From: Massospora cicadina
Taxonomy: Eukaryota; Entomophthoromycota; Entomophthoromycetes; Entomophthorales; Entomophthoraceae
Direction of reading: 5' to 3'
DNA: 64,000 nt
Assembly: GCA_022478985.1 (NCBI GenBank)
Contig: JAKSZP010000098.1
Coordinates: 124,001 to 188,000 of the forward strand
Of the stretch, positions 31,400-41,880 are shown piece by piece. The notes beneath the pieces were generated by a model. The model did not search any database and was not told the origin of the DNA. It saw only the letters and a list, made by a program, of their open reading frames with translations. The position numbers and the translations under genes are program-made. Numbering within the stretch: position 1 is the first letter of the stretch; the number at the start of each line of letters is the position of its first letter.

Positions 31400-33150
31400 C
31401 ATCTCCCTTCTTACCTAGATTTCAACCGAGAAAAGGATCAGGGCATGAGAACACCACTTCAGACACTCAGTTAAATACTTCATTTGCTTAAGCGGAGTAC
31501 AATCACCAGTACACAACGCTGCTTGGGACAACTTTTGGCATGCAGCTCTCATCCTCTTCCTCCTTGCTACTGCCTACTCAGAGCGCAGTCCCCATGACCT
31601 TCTTTCATGCTGGGCTGATTGATTTACTCATGATGATATTAATCCCAGGATCTAGTTTCCCCCCATCAGGGCATATGACCCACTGTCATATTCAGGATTC
31701 TTGGTCTGGCATCCTCGATTTCCTGATTTTCTCCTCATCCTTGACAGGATATTCTTGCCATCATTGTTCCTTTTGCGGCGCAACTAAGAATGCTCATTTA
31801 TGTTTGCCCTTGTTATTTTCTCATAATAACCTCTTAGCTCATATCATTTTTAATTCTTCTCTGGAGAGCTTATCCCATTAATTTTGAGATTAATTTATCC
31901 GAAATTAGAGCTTAATTTATTTCAGAAAGCATAATGTCAACCATCATATAAGTCCGACATCAACCTCTTGTCCAGCTCATATGTCAAATTCTGAGTCTTG
32001 GTACCAACAGCTGCTCAATAGCTTGTCTGATAAAGACCTTTGGCTCTTCCAGCTGATGAATTGATCTGAATGCTGGAACCTCTTCTATGGTCCTTCTAGG
32101 ACTCATACTCCCAGTCAAGTACCTGTAGCCAGTCCTTCTGTGGAATTACTGGAAACAGTAACCAACCCCAATGAAACCAGGTTAGCAATTATCTTGAACA
32201 ACTCGTGACGAATTCTTCCTCTGTTGTCAATTCCTGAGTTAATTTCGAATCTCTCCTGGATTCAGCTCCATTCACAAATACTTCCTACCAACATTGTCAA
32301 ACCTCCTGAAGTAATGCCCTCCACTCTCGATTATTTGTTCCTCAACAGATCAGACTTGCTTCTGGAGTTCCTCTTAAGACTTGGTCAATATTATAAGCCA
32401 GATGTCTTGGCTACCAAATTAGCCATTAGAAGCAGTGTATATTTCAAAATCCCCTATTCAGAATTAAAGGCCCAAGTCACTGAGGCTTTGTCCATAGCTC
32501 TGAACTCTTCCAATCTTGAAAACATCCTAGATCGAGATGTTGCAGCCTATGCTCTTCAGTTTGCTGGCCAATTTCTTCGAAGTTGTGCCAAAGCTTCCAG
32601 CCTCTCCCAGCTTCCATCACTCATTCTTCTTCAACTCCCAAGAAGCTCATAGTCATTACTTGCAGGATTCCATTTGCTCCTTGCATGACTATCTCATTTC
32701 TGGCGTGTCCCATTAAGTCTTCCACAGATGGTTTTAATAGGGGGCATGATTTGGCTTGCCACCTAGTATCTCTTGCTCAATACTGCCCATATGTCCGGTG
32801 ATCTTGATGAAGCCCATTGGCAAGCGCTCAAGACCAATCTTCTGGCTCCAGTACCATATCAGGATTACTCAGGGTTATTTGCCAACTGCCTCTTCTTGTA
32901 ATGTTGCTTCCCTCCACGCTCTGGGGTATCACATTTTAAATTTTTCAACAAATCTATTTCACTTCCCCTAATCACTTTCTCACATGGATCTGCATCTGTT
33001 TGACAAACTTGGTTTCAAGTAGGTCTAGCCCTCACTAGCGTTTGATCTAACATAAATTTTGATGAGTTATTTACTCCTACTGCAATCCATCCTCCCTCCC
33101 CCAAGAGGCGACATAGGTGGAATTATCCCCAAATTGAGGATAACCAATAA
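31400..33150 (+). pseudogene. E1 antisense ORF (function unknown)
   Basis: Plus-strand coding-like sequence opposite to pol. Open pieces: 31540-31881, with SCHHCSFCGATKNAHL resembling a zinc-binding loop; 32224-32652, with ELKAQVTEALSIALNSSNLE and ILDRDVAAYALQFAGQ; and a last piece ending ALTSV, then HPPSPKRRHRWNYPQIEDNQ and a stop at 33148-33150. E2 carries the same protein in the same place with mostly conserved residues in the middle and the same basic C terminus (SPKRRHRWN), which looks like a nuclear-localisation signal. I recognise no family. Frame in the first 400 bases is uncertain. Antisense ORFs after integrase are known in some plant gypsy lineages; no link is shown here. Confidence 0.6.
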
Positions 33151-33480
33151 AAAATAAAAATTATAAAAATATATTATTTTTCTATGCGTTTTTTAAGAAT
33201 CTTTTTTTCCATATTTTTATCAATCTTTTAATTTCTTTTTTTTTCCCATGGGACTTGACTTTTTTCAGTTCAGCAGTCCATCTTATTATTTTATTCCCCA
33301 AACTGGATCCTAGGTATTCTTAGACATTAAAGTGTACTATGGTTCAGAGTCCTTTTTTGGACTTAACCATCTAGATTGGTTTAAAGTCCTTTTTGGGACT
33401 TGACCTAATCATCAGGACATAACCAACTTAATGGTTCAGCAGTCCTTTTGGAACTCTTTTTTATTATTTTCCCCCTCAAT
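33150..33480 (-). repeat. E1 AT-rich tract and hairpin array after integrase
   Basis: A/T runs at 33150-33240, then units carrying AACC...GGTT inverted repeats: AACCA 33365-33369 with TGGTT 33377-33381, and AACCA 33421-33425 with TGGTT 33432-33436, separated by GGACTT-type spacers. Same arrangement as in A and E2. Confidence 0.6.
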
Positions 33481-34810
33481 TCATCACTTTAAATACTTAG
33501 CATGGACTTGATTTACCACTCTTCAATCCAAGAGGCTCTTGATGGAGTAGGCGTCCGTCTCTGTCTTGGCAATAATCTCAAATGGACTCAACCACAACAA
33601 ATCCAACTTGTTTCTTTCAAAGCCATGTATATCACAATAGGCAATTTTTTCGCCTACTTGGTATTCTGATAAGGGGTGGTTCTTATCATCAGGCGTTTTT
33701 GCCTTGATCCTTTTCTTCAAGGTCGTATTGAGTGCTTGTGATTGCATCTCAATCAGGATATTTGACAATTGGATCAAGTACTGCTCAGCACTCATCCCCA
33801 ATGTTGGTTTCACCACTAAATATAAAATTGGCACTAAAGAGGTCTTTCTTCTGTACAGTAACTCAAACGCCATTTTTCCCATTGCTGTATGATGACTTAT
33901 GTTGTATGAAAACGTCACTGAACTGAGGTACATTCCCCATGAAGAAGTTCTTCCTGCGACCAACTTCCTCAGGATCACAGCCAGCATCCCATTAACTCGT
34001 TCACCCAGTCCCACATCTCCAGCTGGTAGGGTACAGACATGACTCCTCAGATCCACATTATCTCATTTATCTGTAGGATCACATAAGACGTGAAATTGTC
34101 CCATTGTCACTCAGCAGGACCTGCAGGCATCCATGTCAGTACACTACTTGATCCAGGATGAACTACGCAGTATTGGTAGCATCTAATTTTGCCAGGGCCT
34201 TCATCTTGACCCATTTTGTCAGATGATCAATTGCAACTATTATGTACTTGACTCCCTCTGTGATCATCATCAGTGGTCTCATCACGTCGATGGACACCAT
34301 ATGCCAAGCAAATCCAGGGCAGACCAGTCAGTATCCAGTCATATTATTATGTGGTTTGTGCAACTGGAACTCTACACAGCAAGCCAAATAGTCCGCAACA
34401 TTGTAGTTGATGGTCTCCCAGTAGTACTGGAAATTTGGTAAGTCATTTTTTTCAGGCCTCCATGTCCAATAACCTTATGAGCAGCTTGTATGATAGCTGC
34501 TCATTCTGACATCTTTGGAAATAGTAATCGCTTCCCATTGATAGTTTTGAAAACTTGTCCAACCATGGTCTCAGTGTTTTCCATTGCTTTTCAAAGTGCA
34601 CCTTGGATTTCTCAGGGATCATTCCCAATTTCTCCGTTGACCATTCTCTGGAATAGCTCATCCGCCTGCTGGTATACCATCTGGACCATTAGTAACTGCA
34701 ATAAGCCATCCACATTCTGATGATAAGCCACCGCTTGGTGGACTATCTCATAATCATAAGCCTGTAACTTTAGTGCACATTGGACCAGTCATCCTTTTGG
34801 TTCTCATAAA
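33481..34810 (-). pseudogene. E1 integrase, broken
   Basis: The minus frame 34056-33523 covers the core C-terminus: ERVNGMLAVILRKLVAGRTS, VTFSYNISHHTAMGKMAFEL and YQVGEKIAYCDIHGFERNKL, a C-terminal fold-like tail. The catalytic DD parts lie at 34.3-34.1 kb: SIDVMRPL and LSDNGT. Stops and one lost base fall between them. The stretch 34098-34846 is almost identical to 52921-53669 in E2, far above the level elsewhere. See findings. Confidence 0.85.
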
Positions 34811-35120
34811 TTGTGAAGCCAATGCAATGAGAAGTGGTCCATCACCGTTTTGAAGTGCATTCTTTGGGTGTTCACCTTAAACTGTTTATAGGCATAAATG
34901 ACTGCAAGGAATTCACGCTCAACTACAGTGTAACTCCTCTAAGCGGCTTAGATTGTCTGGCTCACACATGCCACCAGATATTTTGTCCCCAAGTTTATCT
35001 ACTTGGCTCAATATAGCGCCGATTGCCATCAATGAAGCCTCGGTTTGTATTATAAATTCTCTATTGAAATTCAGATATTTCAAAAATGGAGAATCTATCA
35101 AGTACTGGCGTAACTCATTG
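34811..35120 (-). pseudogene. E1 RNase H, broken
   Basis: LKYLNFNREFIIQTEASLMA then IGAILSQVDKLGDK (35080-34985): the motif-1 T-D-A-S reads TEAS, with Asp replaced by Glu. The E2 copy reads TDAL. Then come frames matching LLAAERNYTVIESEFLAVIY of E2, with stops. Confidence 0.75.
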
Positions 35121-35189
35121 AAGAAATCTTAGGCTTCTTCATTCTAAACGAATCCTTTCTTTAGTCCTTCAACAGATGGAATAGGGGCT

Positions 35190-36130
35190 CAACTATTCTT
35201 GCAAAATCCGAATATTTCTTCTATGGTATCTGACCATTCCAAGGAACCTTGTATATGTCAGACACTTTTTGGTACAGCATTCGCTCTATTACCTCACTTT
35301 TCTGGGCTTGCGGCTGCAGTCCACTGGAGATGATAACGAATCCCAGATATCCCAACTCTTTCTGAAGAAGTGACACTTACTTGGCTTGTTCTTCAGTTTG
35401 GCCGTGGATAGTCACTTGAACACTTCACAAAGTGGTGCAAATGGTCAGTAAACGCCCTACTGAACACATTTATATCGTCCAAGTAAACTAGGACGCATGA
35501 CGACTTCAAGTCATTTAGTATTGCGACCATGGCTCTCTGGAACGTTGCAGGCGCAGTGCACAGACCCTGGGGCATCCTTGTTGGTTGATATAGCCCCTGC
35601 GCTGTGATAATTGCGCATTTTTCTTAGTCTTCTCTTGGCAAATCATTTTTCTGATATCTCAAATTTAGATTCATCGTGGAAATATAATTCACTTCTTCCA
35701 ATCGATCTAGCACATTGTTCATTCTTGATAGTGGGTACAAATAGTTCTATGTAATCTTGTTCAACTTCTGATAATTGATCACCACCTAATTAGAATCATT
35801 ATCTTCTTCATGATAAGAATCGGACTCACCCAGAGACTTGACAATGTTACTAAAAGCCCATGCATTAATAGTTTGCTTATTTCTTCCTCCACTACTGCTT
35901 TAAACCTTTGACCATCAAATCGGTCTCATCCTGATTGGCAAATTTTCCCCAGTATCAACCTTGTGGATCACATCTCTTGTGCATCCCAAATCATGGTCAT
36001 CCCGGGAAAATACTTCCTGATACTAGTCAAACAATTTGGTCACCTCTTCTTGCTGTCCTTCCATCAGATCAGTGAGTAGCTCTTGATCAACAAATAGATT
36101 GATACTCTTGGCAACTTATGCCAGCAATCT
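35190..36130 (-). pseudogene. E1 reverse transcriptase, broken
   Basis: The frame 35575-35393 reads MPQGLCTAPATFQRAMVAIL, then VLVYLDDINVFSRAFTDHLH: the YLDD catalytic box is intact. The fingers part at 35.7-36.1 kb (KKDGSN-type, IPLSRINNVLD-type) is split by stops. It belongs to the same RT type as A, E2 and G (YLDDINVFSR signature). Confidence 0.82.
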
Positions 36131-37365
36131 CATTTCATCACAGGCCAAAACTCATGAACCATTAAAATTGATATTTCATATTGCATATTTATCTATTTTT
36201 TGTATTTTTTTGAAATGGAACTTTTACCCTCTACATTAATGTTCTGAGGTCTTCTTTTCCCCTTCATCCAAAATGGTTCCTAGGTATACTCCGACTACCA
36301 GTTTTCTTGGTTCAATTCTTATTCTCTTAAGATTTAACCATCTATTTGGTTCAGTGGTCCTCTTTTAGGACTTAACAAAATTATATGGACATATCCATTT
36401 TAATGGTTCAGTGGTCCTCTGGGAAAATTGCCTTTACTTCTCTTAGGTCCAATACTTCCAATTTTTTAGTATTGACCTTCTTCATTATATGACCAGCAGT
36501 GCTGTTTCTTAACGTAAAGGTAACACTTGCTGACTTTGGCAATATTCTTGAATGTTTTCATTCATTAGGCCTTCAATCCTTACTTGTCATTAGGTCAACA
36601 GGTCCTAATTCAGTTCATAATTTAAAAATGATGCCCAAGTCTTTGTATCTCTCATAATTGTGAATTTCTCATTAGTCAACAGTTCCGTTTGATTATTCTG
36701 ATCATTTTTCTCCTAAAAACGATTTTTGGCACTCAAGGCCATCCAAAACGTTGGAAATAAATCCACTGGTGGACTCTGGAAACAATCCCTTACTCACACA
36801 GATTGGTTTAGCCTCATTAGCTTCATCCAATTTTACCTTAAATTGATGATGAACTCATCTCCAGCAATTTATGATAATTGATTGAGTGTTATTGAGTCAA
36901 ACGATTCTCTCAGTATTTTGGATCAATCGTTTCCTGTTTTTGACCTCATACTCTTGATTGGTAATGTAATTTAATATTCTTAAATTATTGCCTCCCGTTT
37001 CAATTTCAACAAATGTCTCATCTAGTGTCTCTTCTAACACCTCGCTCCTCAGGACTATTTAAAATGGACTCAAATTCAACCCAAGTTGGCCCTGCTGATC
37101 ATCCTCATCTTAGGTAGATGTCAGGTGGAACAGGTTTTCTTGCAGAACTAGACAGTTACATATCTAGGCTGCAAGTCCTTTTCTGGAATCTTGAGTATCT
37201 TCATTGATAGGCTTCACTAGTAGCTCCACATCTGAGCTGGAGAAACTTGAACGTGATCCACTTCATGCTCAACCTTCAATGATGTTACTTTCCCTAATGA
37301 CTTATTGCCAGAATTGGAAACATTTTCATATGACATCATGTCCTAATATCTTCTACTCAAGTACA
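36131..37365 (-). pseudogene. E1 leader ORF (unknown) and second hairpin block
   Basis: Between primer site and RT. Hairpin units at 36230-36420 (AACCA 36336-36340 with TGGTT 36347-36351). Upstream the minus strand has coding-like runs: VELLVKPINEDTQDSRKG, VLEETLDETFVEIETGGNNL and FKVKLDEANEAKPICVSKGL. E2 has the matching acidic runs (CLDETLDETFVEIGSNQLRV). No capsid block, zinc knuckle or protease motif is visible, so this may be a novel gag, or what remains after gag-protease loss. It contains the conserved CTCAGG/CCTGAG module near 37048-37085. Confidence 0.5.
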
Positions 37366-37366
37366 C

Positions 37367-37383
37367 CCCTTTAGAGAGCACTA
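37367..37383 (-). promoter_or_regulatory. E1 primer binding site
   Basis: Minus strand TAGTGCTCTCTAAAGGG, next to the 5' LTR. It matches TGGTGCTCTTTACAAGGG of E2 with a few substitutions. Confidence 0.6.
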
Positions 37384-37385
37384 AT

Positions 37386-38492
37386 TGTTAAACTTATAGG
37401 TTTTCTGATTATTCTCGACTAATAACCACTTTATGTGTATCAATTGCACAGGTTTCTTGTAAAATTCTCCGCGTTGTATGATAGTGAAATGTATTTGTTT
37501 GATGATAGTATGGAGACTATTATCCATAGTTGAATAAAGTACTAGAATTTGGCCCAACACTTGGCCAGTATTTTCTCTCAAAATACTTAGGATGTTTTTA
37601 ATAGGATTTATTCCTGGTACCACCTAACTCGATCCATGCTTAGATCCCTGTTTACAGTTTCTCTCTAATGACACACAGTTGGCAGAAATCCATTATTTAA
37701 TTCAGCTTCTCTTCTCTGAATCCACACTCAAATCCTTACTCTTTATCCTAAGTAGTCTCCTAAATAGAGCACACAGCAATAATTTCCTTGAGAAAGAATA
37801 GAACTTAAAAAAATTCTGAAAAAGTATTCTATAAAGTGTCCTTTTTTATATTTGAATTCTTAGGGGAATGTATAATGGGATTTTGGTGCCCAACCTCAGT
37901 TGGAACCTCCTCGATGAAATGGCAGCCGTTGCCATTGAATTACCCATACTTGTCTCAGCAGCAGTGGTCTTCCACATCCTGCCTAGGATTTCGTCATTGG
38001 ACATCCTCAAGACCTAAAATGGAAAGAGTCAGAAAATGTGTCCCTAACATTTTCCTCTCAATCCCAGCGAACTAACCATATTTGTCAAGTGACCAGCTTA
38101 GGCAATGGGACTTGTTACCCATTAAAGCAGGTCGCAAACCAACTGATCAATTTGCCAGTTGCAGGCGGCACCACTCACCTTTCAACTTGATCCTTAAATT
38201 CCCAATCAGTTGGTGATGAAAACTAACTGATCCTAATTGGTACACCTGATAGTTAATCAAAAATCAACTATCAGATGCCCCTTTTTGTCAGCAACTCTTC
38301 CCAATGAAATCTTAAGCATTCATTCAGATCAATCTATGAAGGATTTAACCCAGGCTAACAACCTAAAATCCCCCAAACATTGTTACCCCAAAGTCAGGGT
38401 CAATCCATATCCAATTTACTTCGCTTTAGGAAATTAACCCCTAGCAATCCCTGGTAAACTAGTCAGCTGGGAAGATGGGCAGAATTCCAACA
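37386..38492 (-). repeat. E1 5' LTR (pol orientation)
   Basis: Plus-strand ends TGTTAAACTTATAGG and ATTCCAACA. Same length (1107 bp) as the partner, differing by scattered substitutions. The primer site is next to its left end, so it is the 5' LTR for the minus-strand pol. Confidence 0.85.
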
Positions 38493-38497
38493 AGTTC

Positions 38498-39200
38498 TTC
38501 TCAATTTTTGCATTGGGGTACAGAAAACAAGGTAATCGGAAGATTTTAAGCACTCACTCCATTGCAGAAAGTTACCTCACCCATAGGCGCCAGGGCAGGG
38601 GTAGGCGCAACAACAGGTCAATGGAACACTGATACATCTTCTGTCACCAAAACACATACCCTAGAAGCTTGGTTTGGACCAGGACTCTGTGCAAATGACA
38701 ATGGGCACAACAATCAGTTATTCAACAACCCCTTTAAACTTCTCTGGTAAAATCTTTTATCAAACCCATCACTCTGCTTGACGCCCTATGGAGCATAGCA
38801 CTAATGGAGGCTGCCGTCATGAGCATGTGATCCAATGACCTCAAATGTGTGTCACAGGTGGCATGATTAGCAGACACAGGATTACAACAGCGTGAAATAC
38901 TGCTGCGATTAAATCCAACCGGAGACCAATTCCAGGTTTTTGATTGTGGAAAACTTCTATGAACGGAGCCAAATCAGATGCCTCAGCGCCCAGGGAAAAC
39001 TGGATCAGGGGAGCTGATTGCGCCACCAGATTCACAACTGATGATATCAGTGTAATTAGTGGGTAAAAATCCCACTTGATTGGCTGATCATAAGACTCCG
39101 CGCACCCATCAGAAAGTTCACCTTCTACAACGTCTAACAAAGCCACGTTACGTTGCACATCTATTAGAGAAGCTGAAGCCATAGTGTTAGCTGAAAATCA
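38498..39200 (-). pseudogene. Possible gag start of chromovirus H, right of E1
   Basis: Minus ORF 39182-38841 starts MASASLIDVQRNVALLDVVE and continues with FSLGAEASDLAPFIEVFHNQ. It is followed by GIGLRLDLIAAVFHAVV and a stop. It is the only long minus-strand frame here, and H lacks a gag on the other side of E1. The position at the cut end of H makes gag the likely identity, but I recognise no capsid motif. 38498-38840 shows further coding-like minus-strand text, disrupted. Confidence 0.35.
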
Positions 39201-39360
39201 CACTTGCATGTAAGCAAGGGTGTCCGCACCTGATAAGCAATCTCCACAGATGGGACGGATGAGCCCACCCCTTAAGGGTGGGATGAGACTAGGACTGGAA
39301 TCTTTGGGATGAAATACTCAATCAGGAGCTCTCCCACCACCACGCGGGACACCCAATAAA
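39201..39360. other. Short spacer between H gag and C LTR
   Basis: GC-moderate, with an inverted repeat ACCCCTTAAGGGTGGG near 39273. No coding potential. It may be leader of H or the outer part of the C LTR. Confidence 0.25.
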
Positions 39361-40083
39361 TGCGCCAACTGACTACATGAACAACACAAGACTGAGCACA
39401 ACTTCAGGTTCATGTGGTAAACCAAACCACTGCATTACTAAAGTTGCAATTGTTCTTAGGCGTCATTATACAACTTTACAGGCCGGAACTTTTTATATAA
39501 TAAACTAGGGGCTATATAGAGACAGTAGCACTAAGGACAGATGACAAAAGATCTTCAAACGCTTTTATAAAACAGCTAAATTTAGCTAGGTGAAAGGAAG
39601 GGTTTTCAATTTACCGTTCCCATCATAATAACTTTACACACAGTATATTGTCAAGCAGCGCATAGCTATTCCAGAAAAATGGTAGACATCATTGTCTTGA
39701 TATGTTTGGTGTTAAAACCATTAATGACTGATTTACGCCGGCAGGGCAAGGGAGAAAATAGATATAATAAATAAGAAGGATTTGATTAATGACGCCGTAT
39801 AGTCTCATAAATTGATAGCAAGTGATGGGGAGGATATTGTCATCGGGTTATAAGGCTTTGAAACTCAATATCTAATTGGCTTACATATAGAGTGTGGGCC
39901 ATAGGCAAGGTATTCCGCCTTAACTTAATTTGATGGATTACCAGTGACAATGAGCCAATCCGTCATAACTTAATTTAACAGATTACTCTCAGTGTAAAAC
40001 CTCAAGGAATCGTAATCTTGGTCTTAGATACAAATATAAACAAATTAAAACATTTTTATGTTTTGTAAGACCAAATCAAAACG
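39361..40083 (-). repeat. Element C 3' LTR and 3' tail
   Basis: Colinear with the element B sequence at 1283-1457 plus 15123-16187, minus a B-specific block of about 400 bp. A TATATAATAAAC box lies at 39495-39506; on the minus strand it reads TATATAAAAAG. The right edge AAACG at 40083 is followed by the minus-strand polypurine-like GGTCAAGTCTTGGGAAA (40084-40100). The left edge is uncertain. Confidence 0.55.
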
Positions 40084-40189
40084 TTTCCCAAGACTTGACC
40101 AAACATTCCAGTACAAAATGAGCGGGGCTAGATAGTGATTAGAGAGATGGGCCGCTAGGCCAGGCAGCACATAAACATAAGCAATGATT

Positions 40190-40610
40190 TGATGTAATTG
40201 ATGTGTACCAGGTAAGAGCAAGTGTTTTCTAAAGGCACCTTGATTTCTCCCTGGTGGGGGTAAACCTCACCAGAGGCAACAACGAGATCCTTTTAGTATT
40301 GGCGGATTGTCAGGAAGAATAGCCCATATATCCTTCAGGAAGTTGCAGAGTAAATATCCATTCCAATGAGGGCCTGATACCTAGGTTTAAATATATGCTT
40401 TTTTCCAGCTCAGGATGGGATCCTGTTGGACTTCACAATCTGTTGTGGTAGATTTAAGGTGTTTTTCCCATATTTACATTATTCAATGGGAATAATTCCC
40501 TCATTATACTCAACTTTCACGGCTAAGGAAGGTTGTGATGTGGACTCAAGCTGAGCGATGTATTTAGCTTCTGCTGTCACTGGAAGGCGCGTTGGCACAT
40601 TATGCACAGT
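40190..40610 (-). pseudogene. Element C dUTPase-like domain, broken
   Basis: Colinear with B 16283-16720. In order on the minus strand: GYQALIGMDIYSAT (about 40380-40340), RIYGLFF (LEGLYGKI in B), KDLVVASGEVYPHQGEIKVP then LENTCSYLVHIN (40305-40200). The block GEVYPHQGEIKV is closer to the canonical G-V-I-D-x-x-Y-x-G-E-I-K-V than B, but the Asp is still missing. A stop and frameshift lie in the first third. Non-coding LTR tail follows directly; there is no RT. Confidence 0.7.
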
Positions 40611-40799
40611 ATCCGCTCAGCTATAATCCCCATCTGACAAACAATCTTTCATAGCTTCATCTGACATTGTATCACAAACTCAATGGAATCATCCATGAGC
40701 TCTAAAACTACACCTATCAGCCTTGACTTATCATTGACGGAATCCCAATTAAAGTAAAAGGGGACATATTTTCCTTCTACCTCCAGATTATAGTCTTTG

Positions 40800-41330
40800 A
40801 ACTTGGCTTTCAGCCCATAATTCTAATATAAGAGGTTCTAATAAGCAACTTGTAATTACTGTGAGGTAAAACGATGGCTGGGGCAGACAATACTTTCATA
40901 CCAACCCTTAACAGCAAGGAGCTATATGATCCTTAGGAAGTATTAGCATTATGGCACACAATACCATATTCTTTGCAGTGGTCAATATCGTGTTCAGTCT
41001 TCAATCTCTTTACTATTTTATGAGAGATGATGTTGATGGGGGCTCCACAGTCCACGATTGCCCAAACTGGTAAATTTTACATGCTAATATCCACGTAAGG
41101 ACCCCCAGCATGATTATCAGGGCTGGTGAGTGCATGAATATCAAGTATTTTTCTTGACTTAAGTAGTCAAATACATTGGTCTTCTTGGGCCGCAAATCCA
41201 TAACAACCTCAGCAGTTATATTCATATAGGATGTCTCCCTGATGAAGTGTTGTTTCATTATGATTAGGTCATTTGCTGGAATTATTGAAGTGTCAGCAGT
41301 TTTAGAATATCCTGATGTTAATCTGCCTAA
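40800..41330 (-). pseudogene. Element C aspartic protease, broken
   Basis: LPVWAIVDCGAPINIISHKI then VKRLKTEHDIDHCKEYGI (41075-41000): the active site reads D-C-G in a hydrophobic-hydrophobic-D-x-G setting, followed by the A-P-I-N-I strand. LSAPAIVLPHSNYKLLIRTS (about 40900-40840) is the shared C-terminal block. The upstream frame to 41258 (IRETSYMNITAEVVMDLRPK) is part of the same chain. Confidence 0.7.
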
Positions 41331-41880
41331 TCTTTTCCCAAGTCCTATTTGGTGGTCATGGTATGTAAATGAATACCAGACTCTTTTTCAGAGGTCTTAA
41401 AATTTTGAGCGCCGTAAGTAAGGGCGTAACGCTGGAGGTAATTTACCATTTTGGTGATGGTAGTAATGGAATTGAAACTAGTAAAATAGCTCAATACAAT
41501 TATTTGTGGGGCTCACAGGCATAGAAAGCGATTTGAGAATCATATTGTCTCAGAACCTGGGCCCCATACAATACTTGAGCCTCATAGTAAAGGCAAATAA
41601 TGAAGGTCAAAATTCTATACCTGGTTTAAAGTCAATGGCTAGAAAAGCAGTTTTCTGGCTTATCATCAGTTCAGACTCACTAAACTCATCAAAATAGTGT
41701 TTTTTGCGTTAAGGTAAGACAAGTTGACTAATTTTTTTGGCAGTACCAATATTAGGCTATAAGGATCCAGCAAGTTCATCAACGTATCCAATTTGGTCTG
41801 GTAATAAGTATCTCCCAATGTGATTTCAAACAATCATATGAATGTGTAAATATTTCCTTGTTGGACAATTACAAGTTCAA
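41331..41880 (-). pseudogene. Element C gag, broken and cut by element I
   Basis: Minus-strand YYEAQVLYGAQVLRQYDSQI (near 41590-41525) matches CYEAQVMYGAKVLGHYDAQI of B and VLDGAKVLLDFDAQIFEA of A. It ends at 41880, where the LTR of element I begins. The rest of C is not found to the right of I in this window. Confidence 0.65.

Larger units (their letters stand above)
30293..38492 (-). mobile_element. Element E1: LTR retrotransposon with antisense ORF
   Basis: 8.2 kb bounded by two 1107-bp LTRs and by AGTAC (30288-30292) / AGTTC (38493-38497), a 5-bp duplication with one mismatch. Pol runs on the minus strand (RT, RNase H, integrase). A long plus-strand ORF remnant lies between integrase and the left (3') LTR. 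It has no gag with the capsid block seen in F or G and no protease. E2 has the same layout. Confidence 0.88.

Noticed and set aside
31540..31881. Zinc finger in SCHHCSFCGATKNAHL as a proven domain
   Set aside because: Spacing is not a known class, the frame is broken in E2 and alternative frames in this stretch are also coding-like; described only as a possible loop.
34098..34846. Exact duplication caused by a misassembly
   Set aside because: Possible but not preferred: two base differences, a constant offset, and correct continuation of different flanks in both elements fit conversion; long reads are needed to exclude it.
36131..37365. E leader ORF as a gag with a capsid domain
   Set aside because: No capsid block, knuckle or protease motif could be seen; left as unknown.
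39273..39290. Rho-independent terminator hairpin
   Set aside because: The sequence context is a eukaryotic retroelement LTR edge; such terminators are bacterial.
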